A stretch of 64,000 nt of DNA, from assembly GCF_000421565.1 (NCBI RefSeq), contig NZ_ATXG01000003.1, forward strand, positions 124,001 to 188,000. The letters run 5' to 3'. The DNA is from Agromyces subbeticus DSM 16689. GTDB lineage: Bacteria > Actinomycetota > Actinomycetes > Actinomycetales > Microbacteriaceae. Positions 17,893 through 25,889 of this stretch are shown one piece after another (positions within the stretch are counted from its first letter, which is position 1; each line of letters begins with the position of its first letter). The position numbers were made by a program, and so were the translations under genes. The notes beneath the pieces are model-generated. The model made no database searches. It was given only the letters and a program-made list of their open reading frames with translations, and had not been told where the DNA came from.

Positions 17893-18813
17893 TCAATCCT
17901 TCGCTCGCAGGGTCCGGACGAAGAGCAGGGAGAGCGCCATCACGAGGATGACCAGCAGGAACGAGTTCGCGGCACCGGTGCCGAGGTCGGCGCGGGTGAT
18001 GTGGTTGTAGAGGTAGTAGCCGGCCGTGGTCGTCGAGTTGTACGGGCCGCCCTGCGTCACGACGAAGGGTTCGGCGAACATCTGGAACACCGCGAGCGTC
18101 TGCAGCACGACCGCGAACATGATGGTGCGGCGAAGCAATGGCACCGTGATGCTCCAGATCTGACGGACGCGCGAGGCTCCGTCGAGGTCTGCCGCTTCGT
18201 ACAGCGAATTGTCGATCGACTGCAGCCCGGAGAGCAGGATGATCACGATGAACCCCGTGGTCTTCCACAGGAAGAGCAGCGCGAGCGTGGGTTTGGACCA
18301 TTCGCTCGTCGTGAGCCAGCCGACGTCGGGCAGGCCCAGCCCGCCGAGTACCGCGTTCACCGCACCGTACTGCTGGTCGAAGAGGACGATCCAGATCTGC
18401 GCGACCGCGACCAGCGGCGTGACGAACGGCACGATGAACGCGACCCGGTACATGCCGCGCAACCTCAGCGTCGCCGAGTTGAGCAGCACGGCGACGATGA
18501 CGCCGAGCACCAGCTGGATCGGCACGATCAGCAACCAGAGCACGGCGGAGTTGCCGAGCGAGCCCCAGAAGCCGGGGTTCGAGAGCAGGTACGTGTAGTT
18601 GTCCCAACCGACCCACTCCGCGGCCCCGGTGCCGCGCCAGTTCGTGAAGCTCAAGCGCGCCGTGAAGACGAGCGGGTAGACGCTGAACGCGAAGAAGATC
18701 GCGAGGAACGGCAACACGAAGAGATACGGAGCGAGGCGCCGGCGGATCAACGCGCTGCCGGGACGGCGGCGCCGCTGACGTGCCGCGGAGTGAGTGGCTG
18801 GGAGTGCGGTCAT
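17893..18813 (-). CDS. Sugar ABC transporter permease (MalF type)
   Basis: 306-residue permease that pairs with the MalG-type subunit. An arginine-rich N-terminal tail (RQRRRRPGSALIRRR) precedes the first helix, and about six helices follow. The coupling loop is SLYEAADLDGASRVRQIWSI. It is the middle gene of the import operon, starting ten bases after the binding-protein stop codon. Transport of an oligosaccharide that the GH2 enzyme then cuts is the simplest reading. Confidence 0.93.
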   Translation of the reverse strand: MTALPATHSAARQRRRRPGSALIRRRLAPYLFVLPFLAIFFAFSVYPLVFTARLSFTNWRGTGAAEWVGWDNYTYLLSNPGFWGSLGNSAVLWLLIVPIQLVLGVIVAVLLNSATLRLRGMYRVAFIVPFVTPLVAVAQIWIVLFDQQYGAVNAVLGGLGLPDVGWLTTSEWSKPTLALLFLWKTTGFIVIILLSGLQSIDNSLYEAADLDGASRVRQIWSITVPLLRRTIMFAVVLQTLAVFQMFAEPFVVTQGGPYNSTTTAGYYLYNHITRADLGTGAANSFLLVILVMALSLLFVRTLRAKD

Positions 18814-18823
18814 GGTGCTGGGG

Positions 18824-20188
18824 TCACTGCCGATCGATGAGGTTGGTCTGGATGGCCTCGGTCGAACCGGTCAGCACCTGGTCGGGCGTGAGATCGCCGT
18901 CGAGCATCCGTTGAACGTCGTTGCCGAGGTAGTCGACCGCACCGGCCCACCAGCTCGGAATCGGCGTACCGCCGGGGATCTGGGCGCCGGCCTCGGTCGC
19001 GACCGCCCAGAGGTCCTGTCCGCCGAGCGCGTCGACCGGTTCGAAGAGGGGAGCCGACGGGTTCGCTGCCGGTGAGTAGCTCGGGATCGAGGTGTTGAGT
19101 CCGGTCGGATAGATGTCGTTGGGTCCCCAGACCGCCGTGTATCCGGCTTCGTCGAACATGAGGAACTCGTAGAACAGCCACGCGAGTTCGGAGTTCTCGC
19201 CGTCCTTCGGCAGCACGAACGACGACCCTCCCATCGCACCGCTTCGGGCCCCCTCGGCCTCCCACGCGGGCAGTTCCATGGCACGCCAGTCGCCACTGGT
19301 CTCGGGCAGCAGTTGCTGCGGTGCGAAGCTGAACCAGATCGCCCACGGGTAGAACACCTGGTTGCCGTTCTCGAGCTCGGCGATATCGGTCGGGCTGAGG
19401 TACTCGGCGCGCGTGCCGAGCCCCTCGGACTGCACCGTGTCGAGGAACGTCAGGATCTGCTCGTACTCCGGGCTGTCGAGACGCAAGTCCCCGTTCTCAT
19501 CGGCGATCGAGGTGCCGAGCTGGTTCGCGTACATCTCGAGCTGCAGCTGGCCGAGGAAGGCGGATTGCTCGAGGTGGATCGGCTTCGAGCCGGGCTTGGC
19601 GGCTTGATAGGCGCGGGCGGCATCGATGAGGTCGTCGTACGTCTCGATCTGTGTCGCGTCGACACCGGCGGACTCCAGCGCCGCGGCGTTGTACCAGAGC
19701 AGTCCAGGGTCGAGGTCGAACGGCACTCCGTAGATGCCGCCGTCGACCGAGTTCACATCGACCTTCTGCGGCGCGATGTCAGCGACATACGGGTCGAGGA
19801 CATCGCTGAGGTCCCACAGGTACTCGGCGAATCCGCCGACCTTCGCATCGTCGAGGAACACGCCATCGGGCACATCGGTGCCGGTGATGAGCGTGTTCTG
19901 CAGCTTGGCGTCGATGTCGACGGCTTCGTGATTGACCGTGATGTTCGGGTACTTCTCGTTGAAGTCGTCGATGGCTGCTTCGAACACCTCGAACAGGTCG
20001 CCCGAGCGATCCCAGATCGTGATCTCGCCCTCGGGCCCTTGGGCGGTGGGCGCCTGCAAGCGATCGTCGCCGGCTTCGGCGCCGCCGCCCGTGACATCAG
20101 GGCCGCACGCCGTCAGCGCCATCGCGCCGACCGCGATCGCTCCGATGGCGGCAAGACGCGCGCCGCGCCGTTTGATGTGGCGGTGCAT
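18824..20188 (-). CDS. Sugar-binding lipoprotein of the GH2-linked ABC importer
   Basis: 454-residue extracellular solute-binding protein (family 1). The signal ends in the lipobox ALTAC with Cys28, so the protein is membrane-anchored. I use the ATG at 20188 because GAAGGAG lies at proper spacing; an earlier in-frame ATG at 20239 falls in the operator region. The mature part begins with an acidic/glycine linker and the strand EITIWDRSGDLFEVFEAAI typical of the family. First gene of the operon running to the GH2 enzyme, divergent from the LacI gene, with two 17-bp operators in its promoter. Confidence 0.93.
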   Translation of the reverse strand: MHRHIKRRGARLAAIGAIAVGAMALTACGPDVTGGGAEAGDDRLQAPTAQGPEGEITIWDRSGDLFEVFEAAIDDFNEKYPNITVNHEAVDIDAKLQNTLITGTDVPDGVFLDDAKVGGFAEYLWDLSDVLDPYVADIAPQKVDVNSVDGGIYGVPFDLDPGLLWYNAAALESAGVDATQIETYDDLIDAARAYQAAKPGSKPIHLEQSAFLGQLQLEMYANQLGTSIADENGDLRLDSPEYEQILTFLDTVQSEGLGTRAEYLSPTDIAELENGNQVFYPWAIWFSFAPQQLLPETSGDWRAMELPAWEAEGARSGAMGGSSFVLPKDGENSELAWLFYEFLMFDEAGYTAVWGPNDIYPTGLNTSIPSYSPAANPSAPLFEPVDALGGQDLWAVATEAGAQIPGGTPIPSWWAGAVDYLGNDVQRMLDGDLTPDQVLTGSTEAIQTNLIDRQ

Positions 20189-20223
20189 GGACACTCCTTC
20201 GTGTTGTGGTGCGACATCGTCGA

Positions 20224-20278
20224 TTTGCAACGTCTGCAAACTGTAAACCGAATTTGCGTACGTTGCAAACGCTAGTAT
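20224..20278. promoter_or_regulatory. Divergent promoters with two near-identical 17-bp LacI operators
   Basis: Site 1 is TTTGCAACGTCTGCAAA (20224-20240). Site 2, read on the minus strand, is TTTGCAACGTACGCAAA (20269-20253). They differ at two of 17 positions. The operon promoter on the minus strand is TTGCAA (20268-20263), 17 bases, TACAGT (20245-20240), so site 2 covers its -35 and site 1 its -10 and start. The LacI gene has a -10 TAGTAT at 20273-20278 just seven bases before its ATG, so its transcript is probably leaderless, and site 2 would also repress it. Confidence 0.8.
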
Positions 20279-20284
20279 TGCTGC

Positions 20285-21307
20285 ATGCCTTCAACGATGC
20301 GCGATGTGGCCGAGCGAGCACAGGTCTCCGTGCGCACCGTGTCGAACGTGGTGAGTGGCTACACGCACGTGAGCGACCGCATGCGGGTGCGTGTGCTCAA
20401 GGCGATCGAAGAGCTCGACTACCGCCCGAACCCCGTCGCCCGAACGCTCCGCACCGGGCGCACCGGCATGCTCGCACTCATCGTGCCCGAGATCGACGTG
20501 CCCTACTTCAGCGAACTCGCCCGTGACGTCATCGATGCTGCCGCCGAGTTCGGCTATCGCGTCATGATCGACCAGACGGGGCACGACCACGAGCGCGAAC
20601 GCGAGCTCCTCATGGGCGAAGACCGCACGATGCTCTTCGACGGGTTGCTCTTCAGCCCACTGGTGACGAAAACCGAGTTGCTCTCCATGAACGGCGCGAC
20701 CAGGATGCCACTCATCCTCCTCGGCGAGCACGAGTTCGACGGTCGGTTCGATCACGTCGCGATCGACAACGTCCGCGCAGCACACGACGCCGTCTCGCAC
20801 CTCATCGCACTCGGCCGCCGCCGCATCGCGGCCATCGGCACTCAGCCGCTCGAGGAATACGCGACTCCGCTGCAACGCACCGCTGGGTACGAAGCGGCGC
20901 TGCGCGACGCGGGACTCGAACCAGACCCCGACTACGAGAAGTCGGCGGCCCACTACAGCCGCGCCGACGGCTATGCCGCTGCGACCGCACTCCTCGAACT
21001 GAGCCCACGCCCAGACGCGATCTTCTGCTTCTCCGACCTCCTGGCCATGGGCGCGATGCGCGCCATCTTCGACGCCGGCCTTCACGTTCCAGACGACATC
21101 GCGGTGATCGGCATCGACGACATCGAAGAGGGTCGCTACGCGCGGCCGTCGCTCAGCACGGTCTCCCTCGACACGCCGTTCATCGCTCGCGAAGCCGTGC
21201 GACGCATCACGGCGCGGATCGACGATCCGGCGTCACCAGCGCAGGAGATCGTGGCTCCGCACCGCCTCATCGCCCGCGAAAGCACGAGCGCCGCACCGCG
21301 CAACTGA
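20285..21307 (+). CDS. LacI-family repressor of the GH2/ABC operon
   Basis: 340-residue repressor. The helix-turn-helix is at residues 4-28 (TMRDVAERAQVSVRTVSNVV) and is followed by the hinge (SGYTHVSDRMRVRVLKAIEE). The sugar-binding core contains the usual VIGIDDIEEGRYARP segment. Divergent from the binding-protein gene and flanked by two 17-bp operators, so it probably represses the import operon and itself until an oligosaccharide or its product binds. The ATG lies about seven bases below its -10 box, so translation is probably leaderless. Confidence 0.93.
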   Translation: MPSTMRDVAERAQVSVRTVSNVVSGYTHVSDRMRVRVLKAIEELDYRPNPVARTLRTGRTGMLALIVPEIDVPYFSELARDVIDAAAEFGYRVMIDQTGHDHERERELLMGEDRTMLFDGLLFSPLVTKTELLSMNGATRMPLILLGEHEFDGRFDHVAIDNVRAAHDAVSHLIALGRRRIAAIGTQPLEEYATPLQRTAGYEAALRDAGLEPDPDYEKSAAHYSRADGYAAATALLELSPRPDAIFCFSDLLAMGAMRAIFDAGLHVPDDIAVIGIDDIEEGRYARPSLSTVSLDTPFIAREAVRRITARIDDPASPAQEIVAPHRLIARESTSAAPRN

Positions 21308-21371
21308 GCGGCCCGAACGGCACAGCCGGCACAGCCGGCACGCCGCAGCACTCGATGGCGCTCATCGCGGG

Positions 21372-22316
21372 TCAGGCCGCAGCTGCACTCCCGTCGACCG
21401 TCGTCTGGCGCTCACCTCCTCCGGACCCCGCGACCGAGTCGGCGTGCCGCACCGACTCGAAGATGCGGGCGAAGCCCTCGGCGCCGCGCCCCGCGTCGCG
21501 CTGGCGCGCGATGAGCGACTGCACCATCGCGAGCGGTTCGGCCCCGACCCCGGCCTCGGCCGCCGCCTCGAGCATCTTCGAGAGGTCGGAGAAATCGAGG
21601 CTCTGCTGCCCGGCGACCGTGTAGTCGCCGCCGTCGATCACGCGGCCGTAGCCCACGAGTTCCCCGCTCATCGCCGACAGCCACGCGGCCGAGCGTTCAG
21701 CGAAGGCCGTTGCCGAGACGCCGGCCGTGGCGACCAGCGCCGCACCCTGCATGTACCCGGCGAACATCACGTACATGCCGGAGAGGAGGGCGATGTCGTA
21801 GAGCGAGGCGAGGCCGGGGTCTGCGCCGAAGTAGCTGCTGATGCCCCACCGGTCGAACACGTGGCGGTACCGCTCGAACGAGTTCTGGTCGCCGCTGTAC
21901 AGAATCTCGCTGCCGGGCCCGCCGATCATCGACGGCACGGCCATGATGCCGCCGTCGAGCGCGGCGACGCCCGCGGCATCCGCCCACCGCCCGAGCTCTC
22001 GCGCCTGCTCGGGCGAGGTCGTGGTGAGGTTGAGGAGCACCCGGCCGCGCAAGCGATCGACGAGCGGGTCGAGCGTCTCGTGCACCGAGTCGTGGTCGAA
22101 CAGGCACACGATGACGAGCTCCGACGAGTCGAGGGCCGCGCCCGCGCTCGGCGCTTCGACGGCACCGCTTTCGACGAGCTGTGCGGCCCGGCCCGGCGTG
22201 CGGTTCCAGACGGTGACGGCGTGACCGGCCCCGAGCAGGGCGGCTGCGAGCGCGCGCCCCATCTCGCCGAGGCCGAGGATGCTGACGGTGACGGGCGCGT
22301 TCAGGGGCGCGTTCAT
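21372..22316 (-). CDS. Imine-reductase-like NAD(P)-dependent dehydrogenase
   Basis: 314-residue member of the 6-phosphogluconate/3-hydroxyisobutyrate dehydrogenase superfamily. The Rossmann motif is ILGLGEMGRALAAALL and the cofactor loop WNRTPGRA suggests NADPH. The segment LDGGIMAVPSMIGGPGSEIL followed by SGD matches the imine reductase branch more than true hydroxyacid dehydrogenases. Physiological substrates of that branch are poorly known. The gene is divergent from an HxlR regulator, with a promoter TTGGTA, 17 bases, TAGGTA (22445-22417), so regulation by that protein is likely. Predicted cytosolic; the alanine-rich tail is probably disordered. Confidence 0.83.
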   Translation of the reverse strand: MNAPLNAPVTVSILGLGEMGRALAAALLGAGHAVTVWNRTPGRAAQLVESGAVEAPSAGAALDSSELVIVCLFDHDSVHETLDPLVDRLRGRVLLNLTTTSPEQARELGRWADAAGVAALDGGIMAVPSMIGGPGSEILYSGDQNSFERYRHVFDRWGISSYFGADPGLASLYDIALLSGMYVMFAGYMQGAALVATAGVSATAFAERSAAWLSAMSGELVGYGRVIDGGDYTVAGQQSLDFSDLSKMLEAAAEAGVGAEPLAMVQSLIARQRDAGRGAEGFARIFESVRHADSVAGSGGGERQTTVDGSAAAA

Positions 22317-22416
22317 AGTGGTGTCCTCTCGGTGGGGTGTCGGGCCAGCGGGTACGTCGTGCGCGTCTATGCCGGCCGATCACGCCATCCTGACGCGACA
22401 CTGCGATACCGACAAG

Positions 22417-22453
22417 TACCTACTATTTAGTGCAATACTTACCAAATGGTAAG
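22417..22453. promoter_or_regulatory. Divergent promoter region with HxlR-type inverted repeat
   Basis: The inverted repeat CTTACC AAAT GGTAAG (22438-22453) has perfect 6-bp arms. It contains the -35 of the dehydrogenase promoter on the minus strand (TTGGTA, 22445-22440; -10 TAGGTA, 22422-22417). A -10-like TACTAT at 22421-22426 faces the HxlR gene. The first ATG of the HxlR gene lies inside the repeat. Confidence 0.6.
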
Positions 22454-22832
22454 CATGACTGACACCGCGCCGTCGGCAGAGCCTCGAAGCGGCCCCTACA
22501 TCTGCGGCATCGATGCCGCGATGGACGTCGTCTCCGGCAAGTGGAAGTCGTTGATCCTGTGGGAACTCGACGCCGGCACCCGGCGGTTCGGCGAGCTGCG
22601 CCGCGGGCTGCCCGGTGTCAGCGAGAAGATGCTGATCCAGCACCTGCGCGAGCTCGAATACGACGGGCTGGTGCACCGCGAGGTCTACCGCGAGGTGCCC
22701 CCGCGGGTGGAGTACTCACTCACCGAGCTCGGTCGAGAGCTGAACGCCGCGCTCGAACCGCTCGCCGAGTGGGGTCGACGCCGCATCGACCGCATCGGTG
22801 CCGAGCGAGTCGAGCTGCCGGCGACCGGCTGA
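22446..22832 (+). CDS. HxlR-family transcription regulator
   Basis: 128-residue winged-helix regulator. The family signature is strong: CGIDAAMDVVSGKWKSLIL, then RRFGELRRGLPGVSEKMLIQ and LRELEYDGLVHREVY, ending in EYSLTELGREL. Cys20 (counting from the first ATG) lies at the position where redox-sensing relatives such as HypR carry their cysteine. The start could be the ATG at 22446 or the one at 22455; the latter leaves the inverted repeat free as an operator. Probably controls the divergent imine-reductase-like gene in response to an electrophile or redox signal (inference). Confidence 0.88.
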   Translation: MVSMTDTAPSAEPRSGPYICGIDAAMDVVSGKWKSLILWELDAGTRRFGELRRGLPGVSEKMLIQHLRELEYDGLVHREVYREVPPRVEYSLTELGRELNAALEPLAEWGRRRIDRIGAERVELPATG

Positions 22833-22865
22833 CCGGAGCATCGGCGGCCGGGAGCTCCGCGGTGC

Positions 22866-22982
22866 TCAGCGCGGCGCGGCCGGCGTGCGCCGGTACCCAT
22901 CGCGGCGGAACTGCACCAGCGCCGCCGCCACGGCGATGGCGGCGACAAACGCGATCAGCAGCAGGAACAGGAGTGCGAACAC
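22866..22982 (-). CDS. 38-residue single-span membrane peptide
   Basis: A GTG at 22982 preceded by GAGAGGAAAG opens a very short frame: a run of about 24 hydrophobic residues (FALLFLLLIAFVAAIAVAAA) and then a basic tail (QFRRDGYRRTPAAPR). This is the plan of a small inner-membrane peptide with the tail in the cytoplasm. It stands alone between the HxlR gene and the PNPOx-like gene. Function unknown. The ribosome-binding site, composition and abrupt basic tail argue that it is coding. Confidence 0.55.
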   Translation of the reverse strand: MFALLFLLLIAFVAAIAVAAALVQFRRDGYRRTPAAPR

Positions 22983-23024
22983 GGGGTCTTTCCTCTCTCG
23001 GCGATCACGAAATGTGATGAAACC

Positions 23025-23720
23025 TCATGGAAGTTTCCGACCTTCGCCCGGCCGCGTCGTCAGGGCGACCACGGAGTCGGGGGTCGGGGTGCCCTCGGGG
23101 GTGAGCTCCGACGGCTGCGGCTCGCCCCACGCCCGACCGAGCGGCACGACGCCCGCCCAGACCGAGTGATCCTCGCCGTCGCCTGGCGCCTCGGATGCCC
23201 CCGCCGCGCGCATCTTCATGACCACGTCGTCGAGCGGCAACCGCAGCACTCGAGTCGCAGCGGCCTCCTTGCGCTTCGTCGCCCGCACCTCGGCGGGCCG
23301 GCCGGGCATGAGCCGCTCCGAGAGCGCGAGCAATGCGGCATCCGCTCCCTCGCCCTCGACGGGCTCGAGCACGCCGTATGCCACGGCGCTGCGGTAGTTC
23401 ATCGAGCTGTCGAAGAGCGACCGGGCGAAGACGAGGCCGTCGAGCGCGGTCACGGCGAAGGCGACGGTCTGACCCTCGGATGCCGCGCGCAGGGCGAACC
23501 CGCCGCCGGTCGAGCCGTGCAGCAGCACGTGCTCGCCGTCGCGGGCGAAGCCCATGGGCACGACGATGGGCACGCCGTCGACGACGGCGGCGAGGTGCCC
23601 CACGAGCTCGGTGTCGAGCAGCTCGAAGAGGGCGTCGCGGTCAGTGGTCTGGCGCTCGGACATACGGCGGATGCGTCGCGGTGCGAGCGGCTGCTGGGCT
23701 GGGGCGTCGATCGTGGTCAC
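23025..23720 (-). CDS. Pyridoxamine-phosphate-oxidase-like flavin-binding protein
   Basis: 231-residue split-barrel protein of the FMN-binding PNPOx-like (NimA-type) family. Recognisable parts are LLDTELVGHLAAVVDGVPIV, LHGSTGGG and MNYRSAVAYGV. Members divergent from MocR-type regulators are common in Actinobacteria and are tied to vitamin B6 or general reductase functions, but the reaction is not established. I use the GTG at 23720 (MTTIDAPAQQPL) because homology seems to begin near the following RRIRRM; an ATG at 23663 is the alternative. Cytosolic. Confidence 0.82.
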   Translation of the reverse strand: MTTIDAPAQQPLAPRRIRRMSERQTTDRDALFELLDTELVGHLAAVVDGVPIVVPMGFARDGEHVLLHGSTGGGFALRAASEGQTVAFAVTALDGLVFARSLFDSSMNYRSAVAYGVLEPVEGEGADAALLALSERLMPGRPAEVRATKRKEAAATRVLRLPLDDVVMKMRAAGASEAPGDGEDHSVWAGVVPLGRAWGEPQPSELTPEGTPTPDSVVALTTRPGEGRKLP

Positions 23721-23798
23721 GGTTCGAGTCTCGACGTACACTGGTCGCACTGCGAGTCCAGTTCCCGCAGGTTCTACCAGTCCAGTCGGGAGGCGCTC

Positions 23799-25319
23799 AT
23801 GGATGGGCCGATGCTCGCGATCGACCGCTCGTCGGGCCGACCGCTCGGGGTGCAACTCGTCGAGGGGGTGCGCCGGGGCATCCTCGACGGCGCGCTTCGC
23901 CCCGGAGATCCGGTGCCGTCGACTCGGGCACTGGCGAGCGAGCTCGGCGTCTCGCGCAGCGCGATCGTCGCGGCGTACGAGCAACTCGCCGGCGAGGGGT
24001 ACCTCGACATGCGGCAGGGCGCGGCGACCCGGGTGGCCGAGCTGCCGACGACGTTCAGCGGCGGCATGCCGGCGACCGGGGCCGCCGGCCCAGGCACGTC
24101 ACGCATCGTCGCGGCGCTCACCAGCTCAGCACCCACGGGCGCACCCGACGCTGAACCGGGCCGCACCGAACCCCGCATCTCCCTGCTTCCCGGCTACCCT
24201 TCGACCGCCCGCATCGACGCGCGCGCCTGGCGGGCGGCGTGGCGGCACGCCGCAGCACGCGAGATCCCGTCGGTGTCGCCGCCGCCGTTCGGTGTCGACA
24301 GCCTTCGCGCCGAGATCGCCGACCACCTGCGCCACGCGCGAGGCGTGACGTGCTCTCCCGACGAGGTCGTGATCACCGCCGGCACGAACGAGGCGGTCGG
24401 GCTCATAGCCGGAGCGCTCCGAGTCCTCCGCGGGGCGCAACCGATCGTCGCGGTCGAGCACCCCGGGTATCCGTCGGCGCGTCGGGCGCTCGAGCGCCGC
24501 GGCATGCTCACGATGCCCGTCGCGGTCGACGCCGACGGGCTCGATCTCGAGGCTTTGCGCCGGGCACCACACCGACCCGACGCTGTGATGGTGACACCGA
24601 GCCACCAGTATCCGCTCGGGGGCCGCTTGCCGGTCGCGACCCGGCTCGAGCTGCTGGCCTGGGCGGGCTCGACCGGCACGCTCGTGATCGAAGACGACTA
24701 CGACAGCGAGTTCCGCCACACCGGCCCGCCGTTTCCGGCGCTCGCCTCGCTCGACGAGGCCGGCCTGACCGTGCTCGTGGGCAGCTTCTCGAAGGTGCTG
24801 ACGCCGTGGCTCCGACTCGGCTATCTCGTGCTGCCGCCCGCCGAGACGAACCCCACTCTGCGGGCCGCGGTCGCCGAGGTGCGCGCCGACGAGGCGTGCC
24901 CGGTGCCCGGCGTGGCGCAGGAGGCCATGGCCGCGCTGCTCGCCGGCGGCACGGTGCGCCGGCACATCGCCGTGACCCGTCGCGAGTACGCCCACCGGCG
25001 CAGGCTCGTGCTCGCCGCGCTCGGCGACCTGCCGGGCGCACCGCTCTCGGCGCTCGACGGCGGGTTGCATGCCGTGATCGAGCTGCCCGACGCCGCGACA
25101 TCCGCTGCCGTCGTCGCCAGGCTGGCGGCCGAGGGCGTCGCCGTCGCGCCGCTCGCCGACTACTCGGCGGTGGCCGGCGACGAGCAGCCTGGCATCGTGT
25201 TCGGCTACGCCGCGACGACCGACACGCAGCTCGCCGAGGGACTCGAGCGCATCCGTGCCGCGATCATCGACGGCGGAATCGCACGGCCTGTCGAACGCAC
25301 GAGCCGACCGATAGGGTGA
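23799..25319 (+). CDS. MocR/PdxR-type regulator: GntR helix-turn-helix fused to an aminotransferase
   Basis: 506-residue regulator. A GntR winged helix at residues about 12-80 (RPGDPVPSTRALASELGVSR) is followed by a fold-type-I aminotransferase domain. PLP-binding features are present: Asp300-Tyr301 in EDDYDSEF, the Schiff-base Lys332 in GSFSKVL and Arg339 nearby. The ATG at 23799 has GGGAGG six bases upstream. Divergent from the PNPOx-like gene, so it probably senses pyridoxal phosphate and controls that gene, although the usual pdxST genes are not here. Confidence 0.92.
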   Translation: MDGPMLAIDRSSGRPLGVQLVEGVRRGILDGALRPGDPVPSTRALASELGVSRSAIVAAYEQLAGEGYLDMRQGAATRVAELPTTFSGGMPATGAAGPGTSRIVAALTSSAPTGAPDAEPGRTEPRISLLPGYPSTARIDARAWRAAWRHAAAREIPSVSPPPFGVDSLRAEIADHLRHARGVTCSPDEVVITAGTNEAVGLIAGALRVLRGAQPIVAVEHPGYPSARRALERRGMLTMPVAVDADGLDLEALRRAPHRPDAVMVTPSHQYPLGGRLPVATRLELLAWAGSTGTLVIEDDYDSEFRHTGPPFPALASLDEAGLTVLVGSFSKVLTPWLRLGYLVLPPAETNPTLRAAVAEVRADEACPVPGVAQEAMAALLAGGTVRRHIAVTRREYAHRRRLVLAALGDLPGAPLSALDGGLHAVIELPDAATSAAVVARLAAEGVAVAPLADYSAVAGDEQPGIVFGYAATTDTQLAEGLERIRAAIIDGGIARPVERTSRPIG

Positions 25320-25369
25320 ACCGACCGGCGCGCCGAGGGCGGCGTGCCACCCTACGGTTCGGAGGCCCG

Positions 25370-25870
25370 GTGAGGCGAGCGCGCGGCACGGCGACGAAGA
25401 TCGATGCCAAGAATGGCCTGGCCGGGCTCGGCACCGCCGCGGTGATCACGTCGGTGATCGCACTGAGCGGATGCGTCGGCGCCCCCGCCCCTCCGCCGGT
25501 CACGATCGTCGCCACCGTCACCGCGACGCCCACCCCGACGCCGACGCCCACCCCGGTAGCTCCGCCGGCAGCCGAACCTGTGCCCGCTCCCGCGCCCGCA
25601 CCCGTGCCGAATGCACCGGCCCCCGTCTACGAGCCGGGCCCCGCCGTCGACCTCGGCGCCGCCGACGGCGCGAACGGCACGCCCGTGCTCGACGGGTCGG
25701 GCATGCCGATCAGCTACACGGTCGTCTCGGGCGACCACTTCTTCGATATCGCGCAGCGCTTCGACCTGCCGCAGCAGCAACTGCTGCGCATGAATCCGCA
25801 GATCCACGACTTCGGCGAGAACGTCTACATCGGCGACGTCATCAACCTCGACTGGACGAAGACCGGGTGA
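25370..25870 (+). CDS. LysM-domain lipoprotein
   Basis: 166-residue exported lipoprotein. The GTG at 25370 has GGAGG upstream; a GTG at 25316 that overlaps the preceding stop codon is possible but lacks one. After a hydrophobic stretch comes the lipobox IALSGC, then a proline/threonine-rich spacer (TPTPTPTPTPVAPP and PAPAPAPVP), then a C-terminal LysM domain (ISYTVVSGDHFFDIAQRFDL to VYIGDVINL). LysM binds peptidoglycan N-acetylglucosamine, so the protein probably bridges membrane and wall. It follows the MocR gene by 50 bases on the same strand but need not share its function. Confidence 0.85.
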   Translation: MRRARGTATKIDAKNGLAGLGTAAVITSVIALSGCVGAPAPPPVTIVATVTATPTPTPTPTPVAPPAAEPVPAPAPAPVPNAPAPVYEPGPAVDLGAADGANGTPVLDGSGMPISYTVVSGDHFFDIAQRFDLPQQQLLRMNPQIHDFGENVYIGDVINLDWTKTG

Positions 25871-25889
25871 TCCTCGCCGGCGACACGCA

